Assembly (NCBI RefSeq): GCF_001419985.1
Contig: NZ_LJAL01000013.1
Coordinates: 1-64,000 of the forward strand
Reading direction: 5' to 3'
DNA: 64,000 nt
Source: Loktanella sp. 5RATIMAR09
Lineage (GTDB): Bacteria > Pseudomonadota > Alphaproteobacteria > Rhodobacterales > Rhodobacteraceae
Translations under genes and position numbers: made by a program
Notes under the pieces: generated by a model
What the model saw: the letters and a program-made list of their open reading frames with translations, nothing else
What the model was told of the DNA's origin: nothing
Database searches by the model: none
In this document: positions 33,881-43,797 of the stretch, piece after piece
Position numbering within the stretch: the first letter of the stretch is position 1
Layout of the letters: each line of letters begins with the position of its first letter

Positions 33881-35017
33881 GTGTGTTTTTTCCAGATCTT
33901 GCCTAAGCAATACGAGTTTTGGAAAAGAACATTGAATAAAGAAAACGCTGCCTATTGGGAAAAAATCCTACCGCTCAAGCTTATGGACGCGATCCAGAAT
34001 ACCCATAAATGGGGCGAAGTTCTTGAAATCATCATGCGTATGACGGGTGCGAAAGGCGCAATTATAACGCTGCGCGACAAGCAAACCTGCCAGATCGTCA
34101 ATGACGTCGAGTTGGAACAGAAATTTCATTCGCCTCTCATTCGCGGCTTTTCAACCGAAGAGATTGTCCACTACCTGACAGAGTTACGAACGATTGATCC
34201 TTGGGCAGAGTTCCAACGGACGTATTACCCCCACCGCCCCATCCAGATGTCCAAAGTCTGCCCACAGGAGTCCATCCCTGACCAACGGTTCTTTCACTGG
34301 CTCAAGAGCGTCGGCTTTCAGGATACGATCGTTTTTGAATTGGACCGCATGGCGGGATATTGGACAGCAATCAATCTATTTATCGAGGATCCAAATGACC
34401 GTGAAACGCGCAAAGCGCTCGACTTTGCCAACGAATACTATGAGTTGATACGCAATGCATGGGTCACCTCGCAAACCTTGTCAAAGACACGTCAATCCAG
34501 CGCGGCTCTGCTGGATCGTGCGGCAGGCGCAGGTTCTCCAACAGCCATTGTCGGGGCAAATGGAGAGCTTTTGGAAAGCAACGACCTTTTTGACGAGATG
34601 TTGGAAACAGGCGCGATCCGCGTGTCTGGTGCCAAGCGCAAGCTCAGCTTTGCACACTCGGTGTCTGTAGTGGGAATAGAACAATGGGCGCAGCACGCGT
34701 TCCTGCGCTATCATGCCGATACCAATCCATTGGTTCTTTTGGCCAGCCCGCTCGACCCCGATCCGATTTTCGCAGGAAAGCGCGAAAGTCATTGGCTTTT
34801 GACCTGCACAAGTGCGGGGGCGACAGCAACAGAATCCCGTTCTAATCTGAAAGCGCTGACACGTCAGGAACGTGACCTTTACAATGGAATTGCGCAGGGA
34901 CAATCAGTGGAACAAGCCGGTCGCGCTATCAGCCTGAAAAGATCCCGCAGTTTCGAGGTTTGGTCCTCTGTCAAAGACAAGCTTGGTATCAAGAGCGCCC
35001 ACCAGTTGCGACGTTAG
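33881..35017 (+). CDS. LuxR-type helix-turn-helix regulator with GAF/PAS-like sensor region
   Basis: 378 residues from GTG 33881; TTG 33899 or 33931 are alternatives because no strong ribosome binding site marks any start. Residues about 45-205 resemble a GAF/autoinducer-type sensor region, and about 220-260 (GANGELLESNDLFDEML) a PAS-like segment. The C-terminal 60 residues (ALTRQERDLYNGIAQGQSVE, QAGRAISLKRSR) form a LuxR-type HTH, although the recognition helix is not canonical. It is transcribed away from the Tag/Exb-like operon and is the obvious candidate regulator of it. Confidence 0.75.
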   Translation: MCFFQILPKQYEFWKRTLNKENAAYWEKILPLKLMDAIQNTHKWGEVLEIIMRMTGAKGAIITLRDKQTCQIVNDVELEQKFHSPLIRGFSTEEIVHYLTELRTIDPWAEFQRTYYPHRPIQMSKVCPQESIPDQRFFHWLKSVGFQDTIVFELDRMAGYWTAINLFIEDPNDRETRKALDFANEYYELIRNAWVTSQTLSKTRQSSAALLDRAAGAGSPTAIVGANGELLESNDLFDEMLETGAIRVSGAKRKLSFAHSVSVVGIEQWAQHAFLRYHADTNPLVLLASPLDPDPIFAGKRESHWLLTCTSAGATATESRSNLKALTRQERDLYNGIAQGQSVEQAGRAISLKRSRSFEVWSSVKDKLGIKSAHQLRR

Positions 35018-35186
35018 ACACCTGCGCCTGCGTGAACTGCGCGACTATCCACAAAATTAGCAGCCCCTGCGCAACGGTCTGCAACAGACGGCAACCGAAT
35101 ACAGCCACAGTTCCAATAGCCATTTCCTATCAGCGGGCCCATCGCGCCTGCTGCGTCACCTGACGAACAAAGGAAAGGTTCGAGAT

Positions 35187-35759
35187 ATGAAACATTTTAC
35201 TGCCTCGCTGTGGAAAGCGACCTGCGCGCCACGGCAGACAATCGGTACAGTGATCGACGGTTTTGCCAAGAACGCCGACATCCGGAACACGGCCCCCACA
35301 AAGGCAATCTCTTACACGCTCAAGCCAGCATTTGTACGGAGCTTCGCGACTTCAGGTTATCCCTTCCTGACGTTCTACGAATTCAACGATTTGACAGGGT
35401 GGTGCAGGGATACATATTTTGCGCCCGATCATGTCGCAGGATATAACGACGATATCGGAAAATCCTACACGGTTTGGACCCACCAGGCAGTCAGTGCCTA
35501 TCGCAGGCACATCATCTTGGATGAACTGGTGGAGGACATTGAGGTCTCGTTCGAAGTGCCGTCCCTCGATTGTGCTTCATGGTTTCCTCTACGTATCTGC
35601 CTCTTTGATCGCGGTGGTCTTTACTTCCAAACGGATCAAAAACTCGTGGTTGACCGCATCCATGACAGTGGATCAGTTCTAACATCCTGGAAAAAGATCC
35701 CGGCACTGCGCGAGAGCCTTCCACGCCTGCATCAGCAGACAAGTCCCGCGATTTCTTGA
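35187..35759 (+). CDS. unknown 190-residue protein
   Basis: A good ribosome binding site (AGGAAAGG) precedes the ATG. No signal peptide or TM. The sequence is rich in aromatic residues (FLTFYEFNDLTGWCRDTYFA, GYNDDIGKSYTVWTHQ), with beta-strand-like segments and a few Cys; I do not recognise the fold. It follows the LuxR-type gene by 169 bases, where I see nothing, and ends at a strong bidirectional terminator. Confidence 0.65.
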   Translation: MKHFTASLWKATCAPRQTIGTVIDGFAKNADIRNTAPTKAISYTLKPAFVRSFATSGYPFLTFYEFNDLTGWCRDTYFAPDHVAGYNDDIGKSYTVWTHQAVSAYRRHIILDELVEDIEVSFEVPSLDCASWFPLRICLFDRGGLYFQTDQKLVVDRIHDSGSVLTSWKKIPALRESLPRLHQQTSPAIS

Positions 35760-35770
35760 TGATGAAAAAC

Positions 35771-35797
35771 AAAGGGCGCGGCATTTGCCGCGTCCTT
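35771..35797. terminator. bidirectional terminator hairpin between convergent genes
   Basis: AAAGG-G-CGCGGCA pairs with TGCCGCG-T-CCTTT around a TT loop. The flanking A-run and T-run make it work in both directions, serving the gene ending at 35759 (+) and the gene ending at 35814 (-). Confidence 0.85.
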
Positions 35798-35813
35798 TCT
35801 TGTCCGCAAGCAG

Positions 35814-36665
35814 CTATTTCAGCAGATACTCACCAAAAGACACATGGATTTTCGTGCTTTCTTGCATCGACAAATTTGTCAATATATCCAACAACAGCGC
35901 GACCTGTCCGCCGTTCATCTGCGGCACGGTTGAATCTGTATCTTGAAATCCCAGGTGACCGGCGAGATCGATCGTAGATTGTATGCCATAAAAGCATCGG
36001 TAACCCGGGCGTCCCCCAACCGGAAAAGACAAATAGCCAGAGGAGCTTTGCGGCAACCGCAAGCTTTGCCCCACTACCTTATGGTCCGGCGCGAAAAGTG
36101 AGGGCATCAGGCAAGATAACGCACGACTGGCGGGGAAATCATGCAACAGCAACACATAATCTGCTTGGTCCGACGATGTTTGCAACGGTACCCGCAAGGT
36201 CACTTTGTCCCTTGAGGTGACAGAGACAAGGCCCACGTCCTCATCTATGTTTCCGATGCCACCGACGCTCAGCAGTCTATCGCGATGAATGCTGATCTTG
36301 GCACGTGTGTCGACTTTGCCGCGCAATGTTTCGCGCAGATGTTGTGCAGCAGAAGCACCATAACTTCCGACCCCTGCCCGCTGGAGTTCTTGGCTAAACT
36401 GCTCGAACGGCAAAAGAAACAAACGATAGTCAAACCCATAATGGCCCAAATCGAAAAGTTCGACGAAGCGCGCGAGTTCCCAGTTTGCAGCCCTCCTTTT
36501 TCCAGATCTCAGCCGCGAGAACGAAAATTTATTACAATCAATCGTCTTTTGCTGAATGTCACTCTCAAAGACATGGCTGGGCAAATAAGCACCCAGTATG
36601 CCCTCTGCATGTGCTAGCTTCTGACCAAAATCAGTGATTGTATGTTTTTCAAATTCAGTGCTCAA
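35814..36665 (-). CDS. possible HTH/DUF4384-like protein linked to the CHAT gene
   Basis: 283 residues from a TTG at 36665 preceded by GGAGG 9 bases upstream. Residues about 45-70 (FSRLRSGKRRAANWELARFV) look like the recognition part of a phage-repressor-type helix-turn-helix. Residues about 165-235 (DYVLLLHDFPASRALSCLMP, QSLRLPQSSSGYLSF, GYRCFYGIQS) have the strand pattern of DUF4384, a domain that often accompanies caspase-like peptidases. Both assignments are by eye. It lies 54 bases downstream of the CHAT-domain gene on the same strand, so the two probably share a transcript. Confidence 0.55.
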   Translation of the reverse strand: MSTEFEKHTITDFGQKLAHAEGILGAYLPSHVFESDIQQKTIDCNKFSFSRLRSGKRRAANWELARFVELFDLGHYGFDYRLFLLPFEQFSQELQRAGVGSYGASAAQHLRETLRGKVDTRAKISIHRDRLLSVGGIGNIDEDVGLVSVTSRDKVTLRVPLQTSSDQADYVLLLHDFPASRALSCLMPSLFAPDHKVVGQSLRLPQSSSGYLSFPVGGRPGYRCFYGIQSTIDLAGHLGFQDTDSTVPQMNGGQVALLLDILTNLSMQESTKIHVSFGEYLLK

Positions 36666-36719
36666 AATAGCGTGCCTCCAGAGATTTTTTCGTGCTCTAT
36701 CAAACCCGTCGCTTGCGCG

Positions 36720-39212
36720 TCAGTCGCCCTGTTGCGACCCGTTGCAGTTTTCAAAAACGGCAAAGGCAGCCCAGTTTTCAGGTGCCAAAATCTCGGAATG
36801 GCTTCCGATCCCGCCTGTGTCGTTCTCAAACAAAGCGGTGTCTTGCATCTGTTCCGCTTTGCGCAACTGAAGGGCCGCCAGAACCTTAGCAGGGTCCTGT
36901 GAGGGATCAGCGCCAAAGGCTTGCCAAAACGCCTCGACGCAGTCTGCTGCCGCTGTTTCGGATACATCCCAAAGCGTTCCAACGAAACACTTTGCCCCCT
37001 TTTCAAGAACCAGCGCCGCGAGTGAAGAGTGTTCTGTTTGTGTCGTATCGTCCACGCCTGACGAACAGGTCGCAAACAGCGCAACGCTGATCCCATTCAA
37101 GTCAAACTGATCGCTGGCGAAGTCCGGTAAATATAAAGATGTCTCGTCCCCCAAGAGGAGCGTCGACAAATCAGGACGTGTCGGTTCGATCTCTAAATGC
37201 GTGGCGACAGACAAATAAGCGGGCTTCTGCTGCAAACATGCCGCAGCTTCAACAAGCGTGAACTTGGGGCCAAGTGCAAGTGTCAGCGGTTCAAAAGCAC
37301 CATTCCTGTCATGCAAAAACCGAGGCGGCACTGCCAAGGCCCCTAAAGAAAACGCCGCGAAATGTGCCAATCCACATCTTGGCGTCAGGCTGGGTACCGG
37401 TTGCTCCACGTCAAGAACATATCTGATCGTAACGCGTTGCACCAAGCAGACGTCACCGTCGGACAGAAGGCCCATCGGAATGAGGCCCAGGACACCCGTT
37501 GCGTCGATCTCAAGGCAGTCAATCTGATCCAGTTCGTGCTCAATCGGGCGAATGAGATGATCATAAAGCGCAGAAGCTGCTGGCCGCCAAGCCACTGTGT
37601 CAGACAAAGCTTCGCGCAATGTGGCAACCTGATTGAAAAAAGAACCTGGCTGTTGATTGATCCGTACTGTGCGCAACTTATCAGCATATTGAATTCGTAA
37701 TTCACAGATGTCCCCGGCAGGCAGAAAACTCAACCGCACTCGTCCAGGGGCTGGCTGCGCGAGCATGGACTGACGCCGCGCCAAACCCGAAGTTGTCTTG
37801 AAAGCAAAGAGTTTATCAACCACTTGGACTGTGCGTTGAAGGATATCTTTAGGTGGGGCCGTTTTTCGTAGAGATGCCAGTTCTTTGCGCCAGGTCATCC
37901 AATCATCCTCCATCTGCATCTCAGACGGGTCAAAGGGTATCGGTTGAAAGGTCAAGGCATCTGAACCCGGCTTTTGCAAAACCAATGCATAGCGGCGGAC
38001 ACGTTCAAAAAACCCCTCAACGATCGCGACTTCCTGAAAACGGCCAGTGCTGCGCAGGTCCATTTTTGTTTGCCATACAAGTTTTTCGCTTTCTTCAATA
38101 GCTTTGCGCACACCATCCGCATCAAGTAGATGGATAAGCTGCGCCAGATATTTCAAACCCAACTTGCCAAGGAACGCAGCGGCATCAACTTTACCCGCGA
38201 TATGGGCCACACCGGCCAGCGTGGCTATGATCTCGGCCTCACTTTCCGGCGTGCCACTGCCAACCAGAAAGGCCGCCGCGATTTCAGCGTTGCGTTTTGC
38301 GCCGTCAAAATCCTTTGTCTTCAACTGAAGTTGCGCCAACATCAAAGAACCAACCCAGGCCAAATCTACTGGCGCCGCCTCACAGAGTGCGCTCAAATAC
38401 GAAACAGCAGCATCAGAGGGCCCTGCCCGTTGCACTGCCGAGACGTAACGTGCAGCCAAGTCCAGCTTGTGGATCCATTCTTCAGGATCGTTCTGCGTGA
38501 TCCAGTCCATCCCCTCTTTCAGGATCGCAGCCTCTTGCGTGTAATTACCCCGCTCGCCAGCAAGCGCCGCGCGTATGATCGCAAGATTTGTTTCGCTGGC
38601 CAATGGAACAGTCTCGACCTGCTGCCTGATTTCCACCATGCGATTAACCAGCCGATAGGCACGTGCAGCGTTGCCTAGATGAAGTGATAACCGCGCATCA
38701 TTGCCAAGCACCGCCAAATAATTGGCGGCCTCCTGTGCATCAGATGGTAGCAAAGCTGTCGCAGCACCGAGGTGGTCTACCGCCTCTGTGATGCGCCCTT
38801 CGCTCCAGTTCAGCAGCCCAACCGCATGCTCCCACTTGAGACGCTCCAGTTGAGAGGTCTTCTCATCCGGTCTGATCCTGTTGTAGAGACTGCGGGCCGC
38901 AGGAAAGTCCCTTACCTGTTCCAAAGCGATGGCCCACCCACGCAACACCGTTGTCGGATCAAGACCGCCCTCGTCACAAAGCGCTTCAAGCTGCGGGTAG
39001 AGTTCCAACGCGGCTTGCGCTTGCCCAACCTCACGTAGGCAAATCGCATAGCCTTGTTTCACCTTCACGACAAATTCAACGTCTTCAGAGGGCGTCAATG
39101 ACGCATCAGCGCGTGCATAATAATCCAAAGCCTGACCTGGCTTGCCACGGTACCAAAGCGCCGTCGCCTTCGCTAAATAATCCTGCGCTGCGCCTTGCTC
39201 TATCTCATCCAT
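36720..39212 (-). CDS. TPR-CHAT caspase-like protein
   Basis: 830 residues, with no signal peptide, so cytoplasmic. Residues 1 to about 400 are TPR-like helical repeats (YLAKATALWYRGKPGQALDY, GYAICLREVGQAQAALELYP). Residues about 555-825 form a CHAT domain: SVATHLE with catalytic His672, FATCSSG with catalytic Cys716, then KGAKCFVGTLWDVSE and the terminal PENWAAFAVF, the usual end of CHAT domains. Both catalytic residues are present, so peptidase activity is possible. TPR-CHAT proteins serve as regulated proteases in cell-death and defence settings, with the TPR part sensing a partner. A downstream HTH-like protein is the nearest candidate partner or substrate. Confidence 0.85.
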   Translation of the reverse strand: MDEIEQGAAQDYLAKATALWYRGKPGQALDYYARADASLTPSEDVEFVVKVKQGYAICLREVGQAQAALELYPQLEALCDEGGLDPTTVLRGWAIALEQVRDFPAARSLYNRIRPDEKTSQLERLKWEHAVGLLNWSEGRITEAVDHLGAATALLPSDAQEAANYLAVLGNDARLSLHLGNAARAYRLVNRMVEIRQQVETVPLASETNLAIIRAALAGERGNYTQEAAILKEGMDWITQNDPEEWIHKLDLAARYVSAVQRAGPSDAAVSYLSALCEAAPVDLAWVGSLMLAQLQLKTKDFDGAKRNAEIAAAFLVGSGTPESEAEIIATLAGVAHIAGKVDAAAFLGKLGLKYLAQLIHLLDADGVRKAIEESEKLVWQTKMDLRSTGRFQEVAIVEGFFERVRRYALVLQKPGSDALTFQPIPFDPSEMQMEDDWMTWRKELASLRKTAPPKDILQRTVQVVDKLFAFKTTSGLARRQSMLAQPAPGRVRLSFLPAGDICELRIQYADKLRTVRINQQPGSFFNQVATLREALSDTVAWRPAASALYDHLIRPIEHELDQIDCLEIDATGVLGLIPMGLLSDGDVCLVQRVTIRYVLDVEQPVPSLTPRCGLAHFAAFSLGALAVPPRFLHDRNGAFEPLTLALGPKFTLVEAAACLQQKPAYLSVATHLEIEPTRPDLSTLLLGDETSLYLPDFASDQFDLNGISVALFATCSSGVDDTTQTEHSSLAALVLEKGAKCFVGTLWDVSETAAADCVEAFWQAFGADPSQDPAKVLAALQLRKAEQMQDTALFENDTGGIGSHSEILAPENWAAFAVFENCNGSQQGD

Positions 39213-40072
39213 CGTTCATTTTGCGTGCATGTTTACATCAAGATCAAGAGACGCGGTTCACGCAGCTTCATCCGCGCGGCGGCTCATTTCACGAAGGCTT
39301 TGTGGATGATACATATCCCCGGCGAACGTGAGACATTCAAAATGTGCAATTGCGCAACCTGTTGGACTCGATGTTCGCTTTACAAGTGATAAAGCGGCAT
39401 CGTTATTTTATTGCGATATCGCCAAAAAGTCCGCTTTCGCGTGTAGTGATCCTGGCTACCATCTTAACAACGATGCTTTTAATCAGTTCAGGAAAAAACC
39501 AATAACGGCTTCTTGTCGCTACGACGGTATGGTCTCCGTCTTTCGGTCCGACATACTACGAATTAACCAAGTCTTGGAACTGCAAACCATCGGACAGAGC
39601 ATGCCGCAAGGCGATTTCGTATTGCTCACGAAACAATTTAAGTACCGGTTCTTTTGATGATCTGTTGCTTTGGTTGGGGGTTGTGCTGACCTCAAGGACC
39701 GGACTTTTCCGGGCGTGAGGTTATTTGCAGCGGGGATTTCGCAACGCAAACGGCCACCCGGGGGTGGCTGTCAGCGTATTGGTCTGTCTGGTAAAGTTGG
39801 TTGCGGGAGGGCACATTGACCTTGACCGAACCTCAGAAGAGTTTTTGAAAAGAGCTCTAAGTAAATTAGTCAATAACTCTGACAATATGGGCGGCAACCA
39901 GACCTTCGCTGCGGCCTGCACCGATGTCACCTAAGCGGACAAGGACGAAACCGCTCTCGCGGTATTGGCGCGTGTTGCTGGTGTTTCGCATAGATCGAAG
40001 CGCTGTGATTTTGTGAACTGACTGACCTGTTGGACGATTGGGTTCTTCTCAATCTGATAACAGCAGGTCTTT
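39213..40072. other. intergenic region between the CHAT gene and the IS91-type element
   Basis: 860 bases. The first part should hold the CHAT promoter. Open frames of 60-110 codons here have no ribosome binding site or protein character. The right part probably includes the left end of the IS91-type element, but its boundary cannot be fixed by eye. Confidence 0.4.
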
Positions 40073-40971
40073 ATGACCGATCAACATGTACCGAAGCTGC
40101 GCCAGCGTTTTCTGGAAGGTATGCGGATCAAGGGTCTGCAGCCGAAAACGCAGACGCTGTATCTGCGCGCAATGCGGAACTTTACCGGGTTCTTGGGTCA
40201 TGCCCCAGATAGCGCGACGCCTGAGGAACTGCGGGCGTTCCAACTTGATATGAAGGAGCGCGGCGTTGGCGCGCCGACGTTCAACAATCGACCGACAGTG
40301 TTAAGTTTTTTCTATGCCTCAACTTGCCCGCGCCTTCAGATGAAGCGACCTATGCGGTATCAGCGTGCGGCCAAGAAGATCCCGGTGGTTCTGAGCGCTG
40401 AGGAAGTCGCGCGCATTATCGAAGCGGCACCGGGGCCTGGATGCGATATCGCGCGGCCTTCAGCGTGGCCTATGGCGGTGGGTTGCGGGCCAGCGAAGTG
40501 ACCCACTTGAAGGTTGGCGATATCGACAGTGACCGCATGTTGATCCGGATCGAGCAAGGGAAAGGCCGCAAGGATCGACAGGTCATGTTGTCGCCAAACC
40601 TGCTCAGTCTGCTGCATGATTATTATCGTGAGGCCCGGCCCAGAGGATGGATCTTCCCTAGTCACAACCGGATCTACCCAATCTCAACACGGCAGTTCAA
40701 TCGGGCCTTTGCGGTGGCCTGCGACTTCGCCGAGATCAAGAAGCAGGTGTCGCCTCACACGTCGTGCTGTAAGCACGCCTCTGGCGTGACGCGGCACAGC
40801 TTTGCCACGCATCTGCTGGAGGGTGGGACCGACATTCGGGTGATCCAAGTCCTTCTTGGCCATGCCAAGCTGGAAACGACGACGGTCTATACGAAGGTGG
40901 CCACCAAGACGATCCAGAGTGTGATCAGCCCGCTTGATCTGCTGGTGCGGCGGGAGGCTGGCTCCGGGTGA
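40073..40971 (+). pseudogene. IS91-associated tyrosine recombinase, frameshifted and with an inserted segment
   Basis: The N-terminal SAM-like domain (MRIKGLQPKTQTLYLRAMRN) and start of the core read in one frame to about 40437. The catalytic core continues in another frame from about 40441 (MRYRAAFSVAYGGGLRASEV with catalytic Arg), consistent with loss of one base in the PGPG-xYRAAFS region. The core keeps HLLEGGTDIRVIQVLLGH and the nucleophile Tyr in TTVYTKV. In the box normally reading HTLRH there is instead HT-SCCKHASGV-TRH: about 27 extra bases (within 40762-40791) separate the catalytic His from the Arg. Two independent lesions make it inactive. Confidence 0.8.
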
Positions 40972-40978
40972 TTCCGCT

Positions 40979-42175
40979 TCAATATCCCGTCCAAAATTGG
41001 AGGTTGCGGATATCTTCCGGGACCATGGTGCTGCCTATCGCCATGACAGTGCCGGGCACCTGAACCTGCCGCAGCTCAAAGTGATGTCTGCCATCGAGAA
41101 TTGCCGAACCGCCGCGCTCGGTGGGCATGTTGCCGCCTGCACCAAGTGCGGCCATCAGCACATCGCCTAAAACTCGTGTCGCAATCGCCATTGCCCGCAG
41201 TGCCGAGGCGCTGCGGCGCAGGACTGGATGCAGGCGCGGATGGAGGATCTATTGCCGGTCGAATACTTCCACGTGGTCTTCACGCTTCCGGCCCAGATTG
41301 CTGACATCGCCTACCAGAACAAGGCCGCCGTTTATGGCCTGCTGTTCAAGGCTTCGGCCCAGACGCTCCTGACGATCGCGGCCGCCCCAAAGCACCTTGG
41401 TGCAAAGATCGGCATAACATCGGTTCTGCACACTTGGGGTTCGGCGATGATGCATCACCCCCATGTCCACGTCATCGTGCCGGGCGGTGGATTATCACCG
41501 GATGGCAAGAACTGGATAGGCTGCCGATCTGGGTTCTACTTGCCTGTGAAGGTCTTATCGCGGTTGTTCCGCCGCCCCTTTCTCGAGGGGCTGATCCGAT
41601 TGCACAAGGCGGGCAAGCTCAAGCTCTTTGTCAAACTGTCAAAGCTGGCCGACCCCGACACCTTCGAGGCCCATCTGTCGCCACTGTGTAAAACCAACTG
41701 GGTCGTATATGCTAAACCTCCCTTTGGCGGGCCTGAGGCAGTGTTGGCCTACCTCAGCCGGTACACGCACCGTGTGGCGATCCCCAACCATCGCCTCGTC
41801 AGCGCAGATGCCGACACTGTGGCCTTCTGGTGGAAAGACTACCGCATCAAACGCGGATGGCGCATGAAGGTAATGCGCCTGACCACGGATGAGTTCATCC
41901 GCCGCTTCCTCATCCACGTCCTGTCCTCAGGCTTCCACCGCATCCGCCACACGGGCTTCCTCGCAAACGGCATTCGCCGCGACAGGATCGGACAGATCAG
42001 GCGGTTGCTGGATGCCGAACCAGAGCCCGGTCAAATGCCAGACGAGACCGCATCCGCCGAGCCGCCCGCGCAGCAATTTTGCCCCAAATGCGGTGGCGCG
42101 ATAATCGTCGTTGAAATCTTCCTGCGTGGCCAAACACCCAAATGCCGCGCTCCACCAGAAGAGTACGCCGCATGA
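40979..42175 (+). pseudogene. IS91-family (Y1/HUH) transposase with nonsense mutation
   Basis: From about 40979 the frame reads SRPKLEVADIFRDHGAAYR, LKVMSAIENCRTAALGGHV, ACTKCGHQHIA, then TAA (41168-41170) where the family has Tyr. It continues in the same frame with NSCRNRHCPQCRGAAAQDW (zinc-binding Cys cluster), YFHVVFTLPAQIADIA, the HUH motif MHHPHVHVIVPGG, the Y1-region YLSRYTHRVAI and a C-terminal CPKCGG knuckle. The codon at the usual start position is ATA (40982-40984), not ATG, which may be a second lesion. Apart from the stop, the sequence is well preserved, so inactivation is recent. Confidence 0.85.
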
Positions 42176-42642
42176 TACAACTAGAAAGTCCGACCTTGCC
42201 TTGCGCAGATGCCGGCCCAGTCAGTGCGGCCCTCTCAAAAAAACCGATGCCACATCACGCCTGCGGCGGCATCATGGGACACCAAATGGCAAAGTCATGC
42301 TGGGTAAATAAACCGGCAAACGCTGCCCGTCGTCAAAATCCCACTCGCTCTCCGCCTCAAACGCTGCAGCCGTAACGCACAATCCCCATAGTACCGAAAA
42401 CTGCCCGCGCTTTCCTCCTTGTCGGATTTGTCGCCGCTGCAGCTCACGCTGACAGCAGCCACAAACCTTAGACAAAGCGACATTTCGCTGCGACAGCACG
42501 AACGACTGCTTTTTCGGATTTCGGCACTATCAAGCAAAGCCGCAATTTCCGAACAGTTTTCGATTTTCCCGCCGCAGCAGTCCGCTATCAAGAACTGGAC
42601 GAGCGCATTCACACTTGAAAGATTTGCCGCGCACCCGTCTGG
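42176..42642. other. intergenic region downstream of the glycerol operon and IS91
   Basis: 467 bases. Contains the right end of the IS91-type element (boundary unseen) and the 3' side of the alcohol dehydrogenase gene transcribed toward it. I see no convincing gene, terminator or repeat. Confidence 0.4.
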
Positions 42643-43785
42643 TCAATGCGCTTCGCACAAAATCGCCACGAGCTCTTCTTTCGTCAAAGCGAACGGATTG
42701 CCTTTCATTGATGACGCATTGGACGCTGCATCAGCAACCTGTGCATGATCCTCAAGGCTCAGCCCCATTTCTCCCAATCCGCGCAAACCCTGCCCCTTGG
42801 ACCAGCTCGCCAACGCAGAAATGCCTTGTCCCGGCTCATTAGGCGCAAATTGCGCATCGCACAGTGTTTCCACCCATTCCAGACGATTGTAGATTTCTGT
42901 CCCTTTCTCTGCTTTGCCCAAATGGGACTTCAAAATAGCAGGAAGAAGTGCACCACATATCTCCCCGTGCGGGGCGTTGGTTCTGCCACCGATCACCCCC
43001 GCAAACCCGTGGACAGCGCCAAGTCCCGAATTGGCCAAGGCCAAACCACCGCATGTGCTGACCCAAGCCATATTGTCCCATGCGTCCGGCGTGCCATTTT
43101 CGACCAGATCACGAAGAGAACTCAGACCTTTGGGAATTGCGGCCACGCAGAGCGCATCGGTCATCGGATTGGCTTTGACAGATAAATACGGCTCAATGAC
43201 TTGTGTGACCGCATCCAACGCCGCCGCCAGCGTCACGGTCTTGGGCGCACCTTCCATCAACGCGGCATCAACGATGGCGATTTGTGGTATCATACGCCCG
43301 TCGCGCAGGCTTACCTTGATGCCGCGCTCCGGCACCGAGATGACCGCGTTTTTCGTCACCTCAGCCCCCGTCCCCGCTGTCGTGGGCAAGGCAATCATCG
43401 GGATCGGCGCATGTTCCAGCGGACGACCGTTGCCGACCACCTCAAGGTATTCGGATGCCTCTCCTTCACAGGCGATCAGCGCAGCCAACGCCTTGGCGAA
43501 ATCAATGACTGATCCGCCCCCCAGCGCGACAATTACGTCGGGTCGCACATCGCCCAGATGGTCCAGGGCCGCTGTGATATCGGGCAAGCTGGGTTCGTGG
43601 TGGCAACTTAAGGTGGTTGTGCGCAACCCGGCCTCCTCACATGACGTCACCAGCCATTGTGCCCGCGACGGCCGCGATCCATGAACCAATAAGACGGCCG
43701 TCCCGTAAGACTTGGCCAGCGCGGCAGTCTGGGCGCTTTGACCACGTCCAAAATGGAGCGTGTGCGGACTGAGGAATGAAAACAT
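42643..43785 (-). CDS. iron-containing alcohol dehydrogenase family protein
   Basis: 380 residues. NAD-binding GGGSVIDFAKA (about 95-105), PTTAGTGAEVTKNAV, and metal-ligand region GAVHGFAGVIGGRTNAPHG with two His. This is the Fe-ADH/maleylacetate-reductase branch; substrate not predictable from sequence. It ends the glycerol operon, 12 bases after fba, so a substrate in glycerol or C3 metabolism (for example dihydroxyacetone, glycerol or a C3 aldehyde) is the reasonable inference. Intact. Possible GGGCACC-type weak ribosome binding site. Confidence 0.8.
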   Translation of the reverse strand: MFSFLSPHTLHFGRGQSAQTAALAKSYGTAVLLVHGSRPSRAQWLVTSCEEAGLRTTTLSCHHEPSLPDITAALDHLGDVRPDVIVALGGGSVIDFAKALAALIACEGEASEYLEVVGNGRPLEHAPIPMIALPTTAGTGAEVTKNAVISVPERGIKVSLRDGRMIPQIAIVDAALMEGAPKTVTLAAALDAVTQVIEPYLSVKANPMTDALCVAAIPKGLSSLRDLVENGTPDAWDNMAWVSTCGGLALANSGLGAVHGFAGVIGGRTNAPHGEICGALLPAILKSHLGKAEKGTEIYNRLEWVETLCDAQFAPNEPGQGISALASWSKGQGLRGLGEMGLSLEDHAQVADAASNASSMKGNPFALTKEELVAILCEAH

Positions 43786-43797
43786 CGTAGGTGCCCC

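Larger units (their letters stand above)
40040..42180 (+). mobile_element. IS91-family element with accessory integrase (inactive copy)
   Basis: Two consecutive plus-strand genes, a tyrosine recombinase and an IS91 transposase, in the arrangement seen in rolling-circle IS91 elements of alphaproteobacteria. Both genes carry inactivating changes (see entries). The limits given are approximate: IS91 elements lack inverted repeats and target duplications. Confidence 0.75.

Noticed and set aside
42295-42612. Minus-strand 105-codon frame between IS91 and the alcohol dehydrogenase gene
   Set aside because: Low-complexity Cys/Arg/Ser-rich translation without start signals; probably non-coding.
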